DNA of 56,172 bases from Bacillota bacterium (GTDB lineage Bacteria; Bacillota; Clostridia; Christensenellales; UBA1242). Numbering within the stretch: the stretch's first letter is position 1; every line of letters starts with the position of its first letter. The stretch spans positions 1 to 56,172 of the forward strand of contig WRAS01000007.1 in assembly GCA_009780065.1 (NCBI GenBank). The letters run 5' to 3'. Below, in pieces: positions 23,007 to 31,968 of this stretch. Below the pieces are notes generated by a model. The model saw nothing but the letters and a program-made list of their open reading frames with translations, ran no database searches and was not told where the DNA came from. Made by a program: the position numbers and the translations under genes.

Positions 23007-23023
23007 GTATTCCCTACTTTTGT
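22998..23023. terminator. Shared terminator between convergent genes
   Basis: AAAAAGTAGG-TATTC-CCTACTTTT hairpin overlapping the stop of the Nudix gene and facing the Na/Pi gene ending at 23040. Confidence 0.7.
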
Positions 23024-23039
23024 AAATGAAACTCTAATT

Positions 23040-24089
23040 TTAAAACTTGTCTGTGAAACCTTGGAACGTGTCTTGTTCGCCTTCTTCGACCATTTGCGGA
23101 GCAACTTCTTCGATTGTAATTTGTTCGGGCTTGTCTTTTATAATCCAGAACACCAGCGAGTTCATTGGCTTTATAAAGACCAATAGAACCGCAGCGGTGA
23201 CCAAACTGAAAATTAGACCGAATACAGTGATTTGCCAAATCGGATCAACAATTAATCCCTCGAACCATCCGACAATTGCATTTTCAAACGGCCAGACAAT
23301 TGCAAGAAATAATATCGTTCCAAACAGGTTAAACAAAAAGTGAATCATAGCCGCGCGTTTTGCATTTTTGTTTGCGGGTATCGCAGCAATAAGGGTTGTG
23401 ACGGTTGTACCCAAACGTGTGCCAATTACCAGATAGATAATACTAGTAAGACCTATCACATTGTTTGCAGCCAGACTGATGAATACGGCTGTTGCTGCTG
23501 TTGATGATTGCATGATTGCCGTGAGTAATAAGCCAAGTAGAACCAGTAACAATGGGAAACTGACAGCCTCGAACATACTACTGAAAGCGTCACGCAGGTA
23601 GACGTTGCCGCTGAAGGTGCTACTCATGATTTCTAGGCCGACGAAAATTATACCGAAACTCATCAAGATGTCTGCGATCTTGTTGGCGCGTTTGTTCTTG
23701 GTTACCATCTTTGTGGTGGCGCCCACGAATACCAATGCCATGAAAAAATATTTTATCCGAAAAGCCGAAAACGAAAGCAAGATATTAGACAACGCAGTTC
23801 CAAGGTTAGCCCCAAAGATTACCGCCGTGGATTGTGTCAATGTCATCATGCCCGCATTTACAAGCCCAACAACAATAACGGTGGTTGCGGTGGACGATTG
23901 AACAAATACCGTAGCACCCGTTCCCACACCAAAACCAACCATTCGGTTCTCGCCCATTTTCTCGAACATTTGTTTGACGCGTTCGTTGGAACCGGCTTGC
24001 AACAAATTACTGAATTTAATTATACCAACAAGGAAAACACCGATACCAGTTAGTAACATTAGGATTGAATAGAAAATATCCCAGAACAT
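23040..24089 (-). CDS. Na+/phosphate cotransporter, NptA/PiT-II type (349 aa)
   Basis: Membrane protein with the inverted repeat pair of the Na/Pi cotransporter family: VQSSTATTVIVVGLVNAGMM (about 61-80) and MQSSTAATAVFISLAANNVI (about 196-215), each followed by a glycine-rich G-A-N-L-G-T or G-T-R-L-G-T segment. It couples sodium to phosphate uptake or efflux. It lacks the C-terminal PhoU-like domain of longer relatives and ends in an acidic tail. The promoter lies directly ahead of ATG 24089. Confidence 0.88.
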   Translation of the reverse strand: MFWDIFYSILMLLTGIGVFLVGIIKFSNLLQAGSNERVKQMFEKMGENRMVGFGVGTGATVFVQSSTATTVIVVGLVNAGMMTLTQSTAVIFGANLGTALSNILLSFSAFRIKYFFMALVFVGATTKMVTKNKRANKIADILMSFGIIFVGLEIMSSTFSGNVYLRDAFSSMFEAVSFPLLLVLLGLLLTAIMQSSTAATAVFISLAANNVIGLTSIIYLVIGTRLGTTVTTLIAAIPANKNAKRAAMIHFLFNLFGTILFLAIVWPFENAIVGWFEGLIVDPIWQITVFGLIFSLVTAAVLLVFIKPMNSLVFWIIKDKPEQITIEEVAPQMVEEGEQDTFQGFTDKF

Positions 24090-24095
24090 AGATGT

Positions 24096-24124
24096 AGTAT
24101 ATACGAAACAAATGGTGTTGACAA
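24096..24124 (-). promoter_or_regulatory. Promoter of the Na/Pi cotransporter gene
   Basis: TTGTCA (24124-24119), 17 nt, TATACT (24101-24096), ending 6 nt before ATG 24089; no Shine-Dalgarno site. Confidence 0.65.
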
Positions 24125-24178
24125 CTTAGTCTTGCACTCTTACAAAATCTTTTTAGACACTGGGCAGGCAAATTTTTA

Positions 24179-24207
24179 TTGACGCATTGTCGGTTTAGCA
24201 CTACCCT
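24179..24207 (+). promoter_or_regulatory. Promoter of fabK-fabZ
   Basis: TTGACG (24179-24184), 17 nt, TACCCT (24202-24207), ending 7 nt before ATG 24215; the -10 is a poor match, so confidence is limited. Confidence 0.45.
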
Positions 24208-24214
24208 GTGACTT

Positions 24215-25129
24215 ATGAAAACAAAAATTACAGAATTGTTGAAAATTGAGTATCCGATTTTGCAGGGGGCTATGGCATATGTTGCGAATGCGCAGTTAGC
24301 CGCAGCAGTTAGCAATGCGGGTGGTTTGGGAATTGTGTCTGCCGGCATTAACGAGCCAGATTGGGTGCGCAAAGAAATACAGGCGACAAAGAAACTGACA
24401 AAGAAACCGTTTGGTGTGAACATCATGTTGTTATCCAGTCATGCCGACGCGATTGCGGACATCGTTGTCGAAGAAGGCGTGCGGGTAGTGACAACGGGTG
24501 CGGGATCGCCTGTTAAACATATTAAAAAGTGGAAGGATGCGGGAACCATTGTTATCCCCGTTGTTGCATCCGTGACACAGGCAAAAGCCATGGAGCGCGC
24601 AGGTGCGGACGCAGTTATTGCCGAGGGCATGGAAGCAGGCGGACATGTGGGTGAAACCACAACAATGTGTTTGGTGCCACAGGTTGTGGATGCGGTGACA
24701 ATCCCCGTGATTGCGGCAGGTGGAATTGCGGATCACCGCGGTGTGAAGGCGTCGTTTGCGCTGGGAGCCGTTGGTGTGCAAGTTGGCACAAGGTTTCTGG
24801 TTGCGAAAGAGTGTGACATTCACGAGGTATACAAGCAGAAGGTCATAGAATCCAAGGATAGTTCCACGATTGTTACAGGGCGTCGTCCAGGCTTGCATGC
24901 GGTGCGTAGTATCAAGACGCCGATGAGTCGAACGTTTAGCCAAAAAGAGTTTGATTCCAACATTCCGCATGACGAGTTAGAAGCCCTGGGACGCGGCGCA
25001 TACAAGATGGCGGTAGAAAACGGAGACGAAGAAAATGGGTGCTTCCTGTGTGGTCAGATTGCGGGTATGGTGACAAAAGAGGAAACGTGCAAGGAAATTA
25101 TTTTGGATTTGTTTAAGGAGCAATCATGA
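24215..25129 (+). CDS. fabK: Enoyl-ACP reductase II (FMN-dependent)
   Basis: TIM-barrel flavoprotein of the FabK/nitronate monooxygenase family, 304 residues. Motifs: YPILQGAMAYVANAQLAAAV at the start, GGLGIVSAG, PFGVNIML, VVTTGAGSP, GADAVIAEGMEAGGHVG (phosphate/FMN site) and IAAGGIADHRGVKAS. FabK catalyses the last reduction in fatty acid elongation. The overlap with fabZ (ATGA at 25126-25129) supports FabK over a nitronate monooxygenase. Confidence 0.9.
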   Translation: MKTKITELLKIEYPILQGAMAYVANAQLAAAVSNAGGLGIVSAGINEPDWVRKEIQATKKLTKKPFGVNIMLLSSHADAIADIVVEEGVRVVTTGAGSPVKHIKKWKDAGTIVIPVVASVTQAKAMERAGADAVIAEGMEAGGHVGETTTMCLVPQVVDAVTIPVIAAGGIADHRGVKASFALGAVGVQVGTRFLVAKECDIHEVYKQKVIESKDSSTIVTGRRPGLHAVRSIKTPMSRTFSQKEFDSNIPHDELEALGRGAYKMAVENGDEENGCFLCGQIAGMVTKEETCKEIILDLFKEQS

Positions 25130-25557
25130 AATACACAGGAAAAGAAATAGAAAATTTATTACCGCATCGTGCACCAATGTTATTGATCGAGGATGTGGAG
25201 TTGGTTAAAGACGATGAGGGTGAACGCAGCATTGCGCATTACAATGTACGTGGAAACGAGTATTTTTTACAGGGGCATTTTCCAGACTTTCCCGTTGTGC
25301 CCGGTGTAATTTTGTGCGAGATGATGGCACAATCATGTTGTGTGTTCTTTTCAAACAAAAAAGACGTCCATACGATGTTGACGTCTTTGAACAATGTTAA
25401 GTTTAAAAGTCCTGTGCGACCCGGTGATGTTGTACGAATTGAAACTATAATCACCAAAAGTAATCGTATTTTCACATTCGCCGAGAGCAAGGTTTTTGTA
25501 GGTGAAAAGTTGGCGGCGATGGGTGAATTGTCGTTTGCGTTGGTGCCAAAAAACTAG
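25126..25557 (+). CDS. fabZ: 3-hydroxyacyl-ACP dehydratase
   Basis: Hot-dog fold dehydratase of 143 residues. It has the signature GHFPDFPVVPGV with catalytic His51, and Glu65 in CEMMAQS. It opens with the typical IENLLPHRAPMLLI. It removes water from 3-hydroxyacyl-ACP, directly supplying the substrate of FabK, with which it is translationally coupled (4 nt overlap). Confidence 0.93.
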   Translation: MKYTGKEIENLLPHRAPMLLIEDVELVKDDEGERSIAHYNVRGNEYFLQGHFPDFPVVPGVILCEMMAQSCCVFFSNKKDVHTMLTSLNNVKFKSPVRPGDVVRIETIITKSNRIFTFAESKVFVGEKLAAMGELSFALVPKN

Positions 25558-25598
25558 AATTGAATTACCATAATAACCAAGCATATAATCCAGCACTG

Positions 25599-25626
25599 GA
25601 TTGCTTCGCTTCGCTCGCAATGACGT
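25599..25626. repeat. Single arm of the MITE-like repeat
   Basis: 28 nt identical to the right arm at 18956-18983, with ACTG preceding it as in the reverse complement of the left arm. It lies between convergent fabZ and dnaJ, where it may act as a partial stem or be a decayed element. Confidence 0.65.
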
Positions 25627-25671
25627 GTACCTTTGATGCCCCATGTGTCCAATTACTAAATAAAAGTGCGG

Positions 25672-26811
25672 TTAGTTTAACTTCCCCATTTTGGATGTGT
25701 AGTTGGTTTTCTTTTGGTATTCTTTTTCCGAAATTACTTGGTCGAGGGTTTTGATTGCATCTTGGACTTTTCGGTCTAGTTTATTTGGCATTTCGACCAG
25801 GATTTTGATTATGATGTCACCTGTACCAATTGAACTGAGTTTCTTTATGCCTTTGCCTTTTAATTTGTGGATTGCGCCATTTTGTGTGTATGGCGGAATG
25901 GTAAAATCTGTGACGCCGTCCACGGTTGGGATTTTGACTTTGTCACCCAAAATGGCTTGGGTAAAGGATATCGGCAGTTCCATGTGTAGGTCATAGCCGT
26001 CGCGTTGTAAGATTGGGTGTGCGGATACACGAATGTGTACCAACAGATTCCCCGAGATTCCTTCCGCACCAAATGGTGCGTCGCCCTCGCCATTGATACT
26101 AAGTGCCTGACCATCAGCAATGCCTGCGGGGATGTTGACCTCGTAATTTACCGTCTTTTTTACCGCACCTTTTGCGTTGCATCCAGGGCACTTGTCACGA
26201 ATCATTTTACCCGAGCCATTACACGCCGAACATGGTACAACGTTCTCCATGACGCCAAAACGCCCAATACGGCTGGTTTGTTTTACACGGCCTTGCCCGT
26301 TACAGTACGAACATGTATTGACGCTGGTGCCGTTTTTTGCACCCGTTCCATTACAGTCATGGCATTTTTCAAAGCGGGTATAGGTTACGGTTTTCTTTGC
26401 ACCATATGCAGATTCTTGAAACGATAAATTAACGTTAACATTAATATCATTCCCGCGTACCGAGCGCGAACGACGTGCCCCGCCGCCAAACATATCACCG
26501 ATTGGTCCGTCGAAAAAGGAACTGAAAATGTCTCCCATATCAAAGCCATTGAACCCAGAGAAGCCACCCGCCCCTCCTCCGCCTCCACCAAACATTCCTT
26601 CGGCAGAACCAAATTTGTCATAGTTCGATTTCTTTTGCGGGTCGGATAGAACCTCGTACGCCCCGCTGATTTCCTTGAATTTAGCCTCGGCGTTTTTATC
26701 ACCCGGGTTTTGGTCCGGGTGATATTTTTTTGCAAGTTGTCTGTACGCCGATTTTATTTCGTCGGCGGTTGCACTTTTTGAAACACCAAGTGTTTCGTAT
26801 GGGTTTTTCAT
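25672..26811 (-). CDS. dnaJ: Chaperone protein DnaJ (Hsp40)
   Basis: 379 residues: J domain (about 4-66) with H31-P-D33, Gly/Phe-rich linker (about 74-105, [16 protein letters not shown]), four zinc-finger repeats [24 protein letters not shown] and CPGCNAKG, then the substrate-binding C-terminal domain. The last repeat reads NAKG instead of xGxG. It stimulates DnaK ATPase and delivers unfolded clients. Last gene of the abrB-like, grpE, dnaK, dnaJ operon, 15 nt after dnaK. Confidence 0.95.
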   Translation of the reverse strand: MKNPYETLGVSKSATADEIKSAYRQLAKKYHPDQNPGDKNAEAKFKEISGAYEVLSDPQKKSNYDKFGSAEGMFGGGGGGAGGFSGFNGFDMGDIFSSFFDGPIGDMFGGGARRSRSVRGNDINVNVNLSFQESAYGAKKTVTYTRFEKCHDCNGTGAKNGTSVNTCSYCNGQGRVKQTSRIGRFGVMENVVPCSACNGSGKMIRDKCPGCNAKGAVKKTVNYEVNIPAGIADGQALSINGEGDAPFGAEGISGNLLVHIRVSAHPILQRDGYDLHMELPISFTQAILGDKVKIPTVDGVTDFTIPPYTQNGAIHKLKGKGIKKLSSIGTGDIIIKILVEMPNKLDRKVQDAIKTLDQVISEKEYQKKTNYTSKMGKLN

Positions 26812-26826
26812 CTTTTAAAATCCTTA

Positions 26827-28620
26827 TTAATTTTGTTCGGTCGGTTCATCACTTTGCGGCTGGCCGTCTTGTGGAGGGGTTGTGCTTTGATACAATCTTA
26901 CGATTACCTCTTGGGTTTCTTTTTGGAATTCTTCCATTGCCTTTTTTACCGAGTCAATGTCTTCGTTACCTTCCATGTCTTTTTTCAGTTTTTCTACCGC
27001 ATCTTTTAATTTGGTTTTGTCATCATCATTTAATTTATCACCACTTTCACGAAGCAATTTTTCAATACCAAATATTGCACTGTCCGCGGTATTTTTGGTG
27101 TCCACCAATTCCTTTCGCTTTGCATCTTCTTCGGCATGTTGTTCGGCTTCGCGCACTGCTTTTTCGATATCATCTTTGGACATGTTTGTGGACGCGGTTA
27201 TGTTAATGGATTGAGATTTGCTTGTGCCAAGGTCTTTTGCAGTTACAGACACAATTCCATTTGCATCAATGTCGAATGTGACCTCGATTTGTGGGATTCC
27301 ACGTGGTGCAGGTGGAATGTCGGTTAACATAAATCTTCCCAATGTCTTGTTATCGCCCGCAAAGTCACGCTCGCCTTGTAAAACGTGGATATCCACCCCT
27401 GGTTGATTATCCGCAGCGGTTGAAAATATCTGGGACTTTTTAGTTGGAATTGTTGTATTCCGCGGGATAAGTTTTGTACACACACCACCCAATGTCTCGA
27501 TACCAAGTGACAGGGGTGTAACGTCCAGCAACAACACGTCTTTAACATCACCACCAAGAACACCTGCCTGGATTGCCGCACCCATCGCAACACATTCATC
27601 TGGGTTAATTCCTTTGAATGGGTCTATACCAGTTTTCTTTTTAAGTGCCTCGGCAACCGCAGGGATACGTGTGGACCCACCCACCAATACAACCTTTTTA
27701 ATATCACCGAATTTCAACTTTGCATCTTTCATACATGCATCGACACTCTTAAGCGATTTGTCAATAAGGTCACGAACCATATCCTCGAACTTTGCACGGG
27801 TAAGTTCAAACTCAAGGTGTTTTGGACCACTGGCGTCCGCGGTTATGTATGCCTCGGAAATTGTGGTTTTTGTCATACCTGATAAATCAATCTTGGCTTT
27901 TTCTGCCGCTTGCTTAAGTCGTTGCAACGCCATTTTGTCTTTGGATAAATCAATACCGTTTTTTGCACTAAAGTCCGCAATTAACAGGTCAATAATTTTT
28001 TGGTCAAAGTCATCCCCGCCCAAGTGAGTGTCACCATGGGTTGCAAGAACCTCGAACACACCGTCTCCCAACTCCAAGATAGATACGTCAAACGTTCCAC
28101 CACCAAGGTCGTATACAAGAATCTTTTCACCAGATCCAGCGTTCTTGTCCACACCATATGCAAGTGCGGCTGCGGTTGGTTCGTTGATTATGCGAAGAAC
28201 CTCTAGACCTGCAATTTTACCCGCATCCTTTGTTGCTTGACGTTGCGAGTCATTAAAGTACGCAGGCACAGTAATAACCGCCTTGGTTACTTTGCCGCCT
28301 AAATATGCCTCTGCGTCACTTTTAAGTTTTGTTAGAATCATTGCAGAAATTTCTTGTGGTGTATAATTCTTGTCACCTAACTTCAATTTCTTGCTTGTGC
28401 CCATTAATCGTTTAACCGAAATGATTGTGTTTTCCGGGTTAGATACCGCCTGGCGTTTTGCAACCTGGCCCACAATCCTTTCACCACCCTTTGTAAGTGC
28501 CACCACAGATGGGGTTGTTCTTGCACCTTCGCTGTTTGCTATTACGGTGGCTTCACCACCTTCCATGACTGCGACACAACTGTTTGTTGTTCCTAGGTCG
28601 ATTCCTATTATTTTGCTCAT
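26827..28620 (-). CDS. dnaK: Chaperone protein DnaK (Hsp70)
   Basis: 597 residues with the canonical [19 protein letters not shown] start, [19 protein letters not shown], the phosphate-2 motif [33 protein letters not shown] and the linker [19 protein letters not shown] helical lid follows. It lacks the 24-residue insertion near residue 80 of Gram-negative Hsp70s (FGVK/RLMG region is short), in keeping with Gram-positive type DnaK. AAGGAGAAATATA precedes ATG 28620. Confidence 0.96.
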   Translation of the reverse strand: MSKIIGIDLGTTNSCVAVMEGGEATVIANSEGARTTPSVVALTKGGERIVGQVAKRQAVSNPENTIISVKRLMGTSKKLKLGDKNYTPQEISAMILTKLKSDAEAYLGGKVTKAVITVPAYFNDSQRQATKDAGKIAGLEVLRIINEPTAAALAYGVDKNAGSGEKILVYDLGGGTFDVSILELGDGVFEVLATHGDTHLGGDDFDQKIIDLLIADFSAKNGIDLSKDKMALQRLKQAAEKAKIDLSGMTKTTISEAYITADASGPKHLEFELTRAKFEDMVRDLIDKSLKSVDACMKDAKLKFGDIKKVVLVGGSTRIPAVAEALKKKTGIDPFKGINPDECVAMGAAIQAGVLGGDVKDVLLLDVTPLSLGIETLGGVCTKLIPRNTTIPTKKSQIFSTAADNQPGVDIHVLQGERDFAGDNKTLGRFMLTDIPPAPRGIPQIEVTFDIDANGIVSVTAKDLGTSKSQSINITASTNMSKDDIEKAVREAEQHAEEDAKRKELVDTKNTADSAIFGIEKLLRESGDKLNDDDKTKLKDAVEKLKKDMEGNEDIDSVKKAMEEFQKETQEVIVRLYQSTTPPQDGQPQSDEPTEQN

Positions 28621-28649
28621 TATATTTCTCCTTTTTATTTATATGTTTT

Positions 28650-29171
28650 TTACTTGCTTATTTTTACTTGAGGGAATCGGATAATTTCATTCCGCCCTCC
28701 CTCCAGCCTATAGCCTTTTGCCCAGACCTCTAATATCGTGTCCGGTTCTACGCCCTTGGCTTCCTCTGCCATTACTGCGTAGTGGATATTCGGGTCAAAG
28801 GTATCACCCTTTTTAACGTCCAATTCAACCACACCTAAGCCTGCCAGAACGTTACCAAATTTGCGAGCCACGATGTCAATCCCGCTTTGCGCAACATGCC
28901 CATCCAATGTTTTCAATGCCTGCGACAAATCGTCGATTATCGGAAAGAATTCCAGTGTCGCGTCCCTCTTACCATCCAGATATGCTTGGGCATTGGATTC
29001 TTTAGTTTTACGTTTATAGTTTTCAAATTCGGCTTTCATGTATTGTGCGAGACTTAGTCTCTCGTCCGCCAATTTACGCATCTCGTCCAATTCACGCCCG
29101 AGAATTTTGGACTCGCCATCAATTGGTTGGTCATATATTTCATCAACGTCGCCTTTTTTCTTTTTTGACAT
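28650..29171 (-). CDS. grpE: Nucleotide exchange factor GrpE
   Basis: 173 residues: charged N terminus (MSKKKKGDVDE), long helix with AEFENYKRKTKESNAQAY, hinge FFPIIDDLSQALKTL, and the C-terminal beta-wing with FDPNIHYAVM and EVWAKGYRLEGGRNEIIRFP, all diagnostic. It releases ADP from DnaK. Its ATG overlaps closely with the stop of the AbrB-like gene and has GGAGGG about 10 nt upstream. Confidence 0.95.
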   Translation of the reverse strand: MSKKKKGDVDEIYDQPIDGESKILGRELDEMRKLADERLSLAQYMKAEFENYKRKTKESNAQAYLDGKRDATLEFFPIIDDLSQALKTLDGHVAQSGIDIVARKFGNVLAGLGVVELDVKKGDTFDPNIHYAVMAEEAKGVEPDTILEVWAKGYRLEGGRNEIIRFPQVKISK

Positions 29172-29426
29172 TTACCTGTTACCCTCCTCTATTAATTGTC
29201 TAAGTTTTTCCAGCAGTTCTTGGGCATCCTGCATGCGCGGTGAATTCGCTGCAATACTTATGGTTGGGATTCCAAACGTTACCATGGTTACGCTTTGGAA
29301 AACAAAGCCCTTGGAATTTGGATCTGGTGCGATTACTATGTTCTCACCCTCCTCGATCTTTAGGGCAACACGAACCTCTTTAGGTAGGGTTATTTGCCCC
29401 TTGCTGGTTACCTTTGCAGTGTACAT
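29172..29426 (-). CDS. AbrB/SpoVT-type DNA-binding protein heading the heat-shock operon (84 aa)
   Basis: Starts MYTAKVTSKGQITLPKEVR at ATG 29426 behind AAAGGAGGTGTTG. The N-terminal swapped-hairpin beta barrel (residues 1-48: VTSKGQITLPKEVRVALKIEEGENIVI) is the AbrB/MazE/SpoVT DNA-binding fold; the C-terminal 35 residues form a helix (AQELLEKLRQLIEEGN). In Gram-positives the first gene of this operon is often hrcA; here an AbrB-like protein takes that place. Direct and inverted GTAAGGA repeats just upstream look like its operator. An autoregulatory or heat-shock role is inference; an antitoxin-like MazE role without a toxin is less likely. Confidence 0.8.
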   Translation of the reverse strand: MYTAKVTSKGQITLPKEVRVALKIEEGENIVIAPDPNSKGFVFQSVTMVTFGIPTISIAANSPRMQDAQELLEKLRQLIEEGNR

Positions 29427-29445
29427 CAACACCTCCTTTCGGACT

Positions 29446-29515
29446 GTAAGGATTTCCTTACTTTCCTTACACAGATTATATGCAATAAAAATCAATGTCA
29501 ATCATTTTTGACATT
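29446..29515 (-). promoter_or_regulatory. Promoter and operator-like repeats of the heat-shock operon
   Basis: Minus strand: perfect inverted repeat AATGTCAA-N6-TTGACATT (29515-29494) that contains the -35 TTGACA. The -10 is TATAAT with a 15 nt spacer or TAATCT with 17. Then comes GTAAGGAAA twice in tandem followed by TCCTTAC (29470-29446), between the -10 and the ribosome site. No CIRCE element (TTAGCACTC-N9-GAGTGCTAA) is present. Confidence 0.65.
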
Positions 29516-29553
29516 GTAATTCTCGATAATTAAGATAAATTTTCCATTTATTT

Positions 29554-30738
29554 TTATTGTAAACTCTTTTCGCGTTTCTTATCTAATGTAAGCATGTCAA
29601 TCAAAAGATTCAAAATAAACATCCCGTCTTCGGTTGCACGTAAATCATTGCCATGTGTTTTCAAAAGACCGATATTAGACAGTTCCAAGACCTCTTTAGA
29701 TTTTTCCGCCAGCAAATTTATTCCAAGGTCCCCTAGGCGAGATAAGCTGACACCCTTTTTTGTTCTTAGACCCAACATGATTATTTCATTGACTAGATCT
29801 GCTTTGGTTCGCTTTTCGCTGGAGTGAACTTTGTTGGGTTTAAGTAAATACATATTAAGATCTTCGGTATTCTCGTAACGTTCGCCATCGAACAATCCGT
29901 GCGCAGACACGCCAAAACCCAAATATTCGTGCTCTGCGTTCCAGTAATTAAGATTGTGTTTACACTCGTAACCTTTTTGCGCCCAATTGGAAACCTCGTA
30001 CCTTTTAAAGCCATGTTCCTTTAAAGTCTCTTGCAGATCCAGTTCTTCCTCTATTGATGTATCTTCGTCCAATTCATAGAGTTCCTCATAATCCAAGCGA
30101 CGTGCAAGAGGTGTACCCAATTCAGGCGTTAAACTGTAGGTTGATATATGTTTTATATGTGGAGCAACATTCAACAGGAATTGGACCTCCGCCTCTATAT
30201 CGCGCCTAAGATTTGCGTTGGCAATCTCTCGTGGAAGTGGAATATTGTAGAGAAAATCTATGCTGAGATTTTCAATCCCGCATCTTTGAATCAAAGCAAG
30301 TGCCTTAAAAACAGATTTTGTTGATTGCACACGCCCAAGCACTTTTAATTCAAGCGAATCATGTGATTGGATACCAAGACTGAGGCGATTGATTCCAATT
30401 GATTTATATTTGTTCAATTTTGCCGCCGTGAGCGAGCCAGGATTGCATTCTATGGTTATTTCGGCATTGTCAGTTATTACGAAATTCTTTCGCAACGCGG
30501 TCATCAGTTTGCCAATTTGCGCGGCCGAAAGCAATGACGGCGTACCGCCGCCGATGTATATTGTTTCGACGATGTGATTAATACACTTGTCTTTATAAGA
30601 TTTAATTTCACGAATAAGCGTATCTAAATAAGACGGTATCACATTGACACAATTATCAAAAGAAACAAAGTCGCAATAATCGCACTTGTTCGCACAAAAC
30701 GGTATATGTATATACAACGACAATGGCTTTGATTTCAT
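29554..30738 (-). CDS. hemW: Heme chaperone HemW (radical SAM, CPO-like)
   Basis: 394 residues from ATG 30738 (a TTG two codons upstream is less likely). Radical SAM cluster C15-x3-C19-x2-C22 within IPFCANKCDYCDF, then IYIGGGTPSLLS, ITIECNPGSL, INRLSLGIQSHD, and the HemW-type SIDFLYNIP and LNYWNAEHEYLGFGVSAHG. HemW was long annotated as oxygen-independent coproporphyrinogen oxidase but acts as a heme chaperone. The extended -10 TGCTAAACT ends 7 nt before the ATG. In many Bacillota hemW neighbours lepA and the grpE-dnaK-dnaJ genes, as here. Confidence 0.9.
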   Translation of the reverse strand: MKSKPLSLYIHIPFCANKCDYCDFVSFDNCVNVIPSYLDTLIREIKSYKDKCINHIVETIYIGGGTPSLLSAAQIGKLMTALRKNFVITDNAEITIECNPGSLTAAKLNKYKSIGINRLSLGIQSHDSLELKVLGRVQSTKSVFKALALIQRCGIENLSIDFLYNIPLPREIANANLRRDIEAEVQFLLNVAPHIKHISTYSLTPELGTPLARRLDYEELYELDEDTSIEEELDLQETLKEHGFKRYEVSNWAQKGYECKHNLNYWNAEHEYLGFGVSAHGLFDGERYENTEDLNMYLLKPNKVHSSEKRTKADLVNEIIMLGLRTKKGVSLSRLGDLGINLLAEKSKEVLELSNIGLLKTHGNDLRATEDGMFILNLLIDMLTLDKKREKSLQ

Positions 30739-30745
30739 AGGCAAG

Positions 30746-30778
30746 AGTTTAGCATATCTTTGAATATTATGCTATATT
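30746..30778. promoter_or_regulatory. Back-to-back promoters of hemW and the MFS gene
   Basis: Minus: TGC-TAAACT (30754-30746). Plus: TGC-TATATT (30770-30778). Both extended -10 boxes end 7 nt from their start codons within a 47-bp intergenic space, and the -35 zone of the plus promoter overlaps the -10 of the minus one, so they probably compete. Confidence 0.55.
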
Positions 30779-30785
30779 TAATTAA

Positions 30786-31967
30786 ATGAACAATATAGAA
30801 AGACGGAATTTTATCGGAATACTTGGGATTAATACCTGTCTTTTTATCATGTATGTTTTTGTACAAATATTTTTGACCGCACAGGTATTCACATTATCGG
30901 GTTACAGTATAACCGCAGTTGCGTTATTTATTTTGGTGGACGTAACCGGGATTTTTGTTTTTTATATTATTTCAGCCATTATCTGTAAAAAAATTCCCGC
31001 CATATGGATGATACGGTTTGCAGTTATTCTGACCTGTTTATTCATTGTATTGACCGTCGTTTGGGAAAACGGTCTTGGAACACATTTTATCTTGTTCGGT
31101 GCGTTGTGGGGAATTGTACGGGGTTTGTATTGGGGGGCGATGAATTTCTTAACCGCAAATGCTTTTGATAAAAAACGTACCCATACCTATTTCACATTGT
31201 TCTTTATACTGATTGCCACCGTAAACATATTGTTTCCTTTCTCGTTTGGTTTTGCAATAGATTTCGGCAGTTGGATGATAACAAGCGGTTTCGTATTATT
31301 GGTTGGGGTAATACAATTGGTCATAAGTTTTTTTGTGAAACTTGATACCCAAGACAAAGGCAAGTTGGAAATAACAAATTTCTACCACGCATTAAAACAA
31401 AACAATTTTCTGCGCCCTGCGATGTGGATGTTTGTTGTTTTTGTGCTGGTTGGGTTTGTGTATACCCTGCCGATGATTATGACTATTTTGATTGTCATGG
31501 TGTACGGTACAAACATCAGTTTAGGTGTAATGGGAACAATATTTGCCGCGACCGGAATAGTTTTCTTAATAACATACAAAAGAATCCAACCTACACGAAA
31601 AGTGCTGTTTTGGATATCCGCATTTTTACCGTTGATTGCATCCGTGGTTTTATTTTTTTATGTCGGTGTGTGGAGTATTATTGTTTTCAACGCATGCCTG
31701 GTACTGCGAAGCATGTCCGAGGTTGAGTCCGCAGATGCCAGATTGAACCTGTGTAAGTATTGGGGTGGCGAGAAATATTCTATGGAGGGATTGCTGTTAT
31801 TAGAAACTGGGTTTTGGGTTGGACGGGTTATCGCGTGTGGAATATTGTTGTTCTTTGACATGTTTAATTCTACGATTTTGTTCCCTGTCGCTATCAGTAC
31901 AATTTTACTGGCACATGCAGCGCATGCAACGATAACTTTCGTTTGGAAGCGTAAATATGCGCGCTAG
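30786..31967 (+). CDS. MFS-like membrane transporter (393 aa)
   Basis: About 12 membrane helices (for example GILGINTCLFIMYVFVQIFL, WMIRFAVILTCLFIVLTVVW, MWMFVVFVLVGFVYTLPMIM) with a central loop near residues 180-200, the layout of the Major Facilitator Superfamily. The G-x-x-x-D-R-x-G loop 2-3 motif is not evident, so the family call is tentative and the substrate unknown. No Shine-Dalgarno site; TGCTATATT ends 7 nt before ATG 30786. It ends 1 nt from the lepA stop, with no terminator between the convergent genes. Confidence 0.75.
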   Translation: MNNIERRNFIGILGINTCLFIMYVFVQIFLTAQVFTLSGYSITAVALFILVDVTGIFVFYIISAIICKKIPAIWMIRFAVILTCLFIVLTVVWENGLGTHFILFGALWGIVRGLYWGAMNFLTANAFDKKRTHTYFTLFFILIATVNILFPFSFGFAIDFGSWMITSGFVLLVGVIQLVISFFVKLDTQDKGKLEITNFYHALKQNNFLRPAMWMFVVFVLVGFVYTLPMIMTILIVMVYGTNISLGVMGTIFAATGIVFLITYKRIQPTRKVLFWISAFLPLIASVVLFFYVGVWSIIVFNACLVLRSMSEVESADARLNLCKYWGGEKYSMEGLLLLETGFWVGRVIACGILLFFDMFNSTILFPVAISTILLAHAAHATITFVWKRKYAR

Positions 31968-31968
31968 T

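Noticed and set aside
29172-29515. CIRCE element for HrcA control of the dnaK operon
   Set aside because: No TTAGCACTC-N9-GAGTGCTAA sequence is present; the inverted repeats there have a different sequence.
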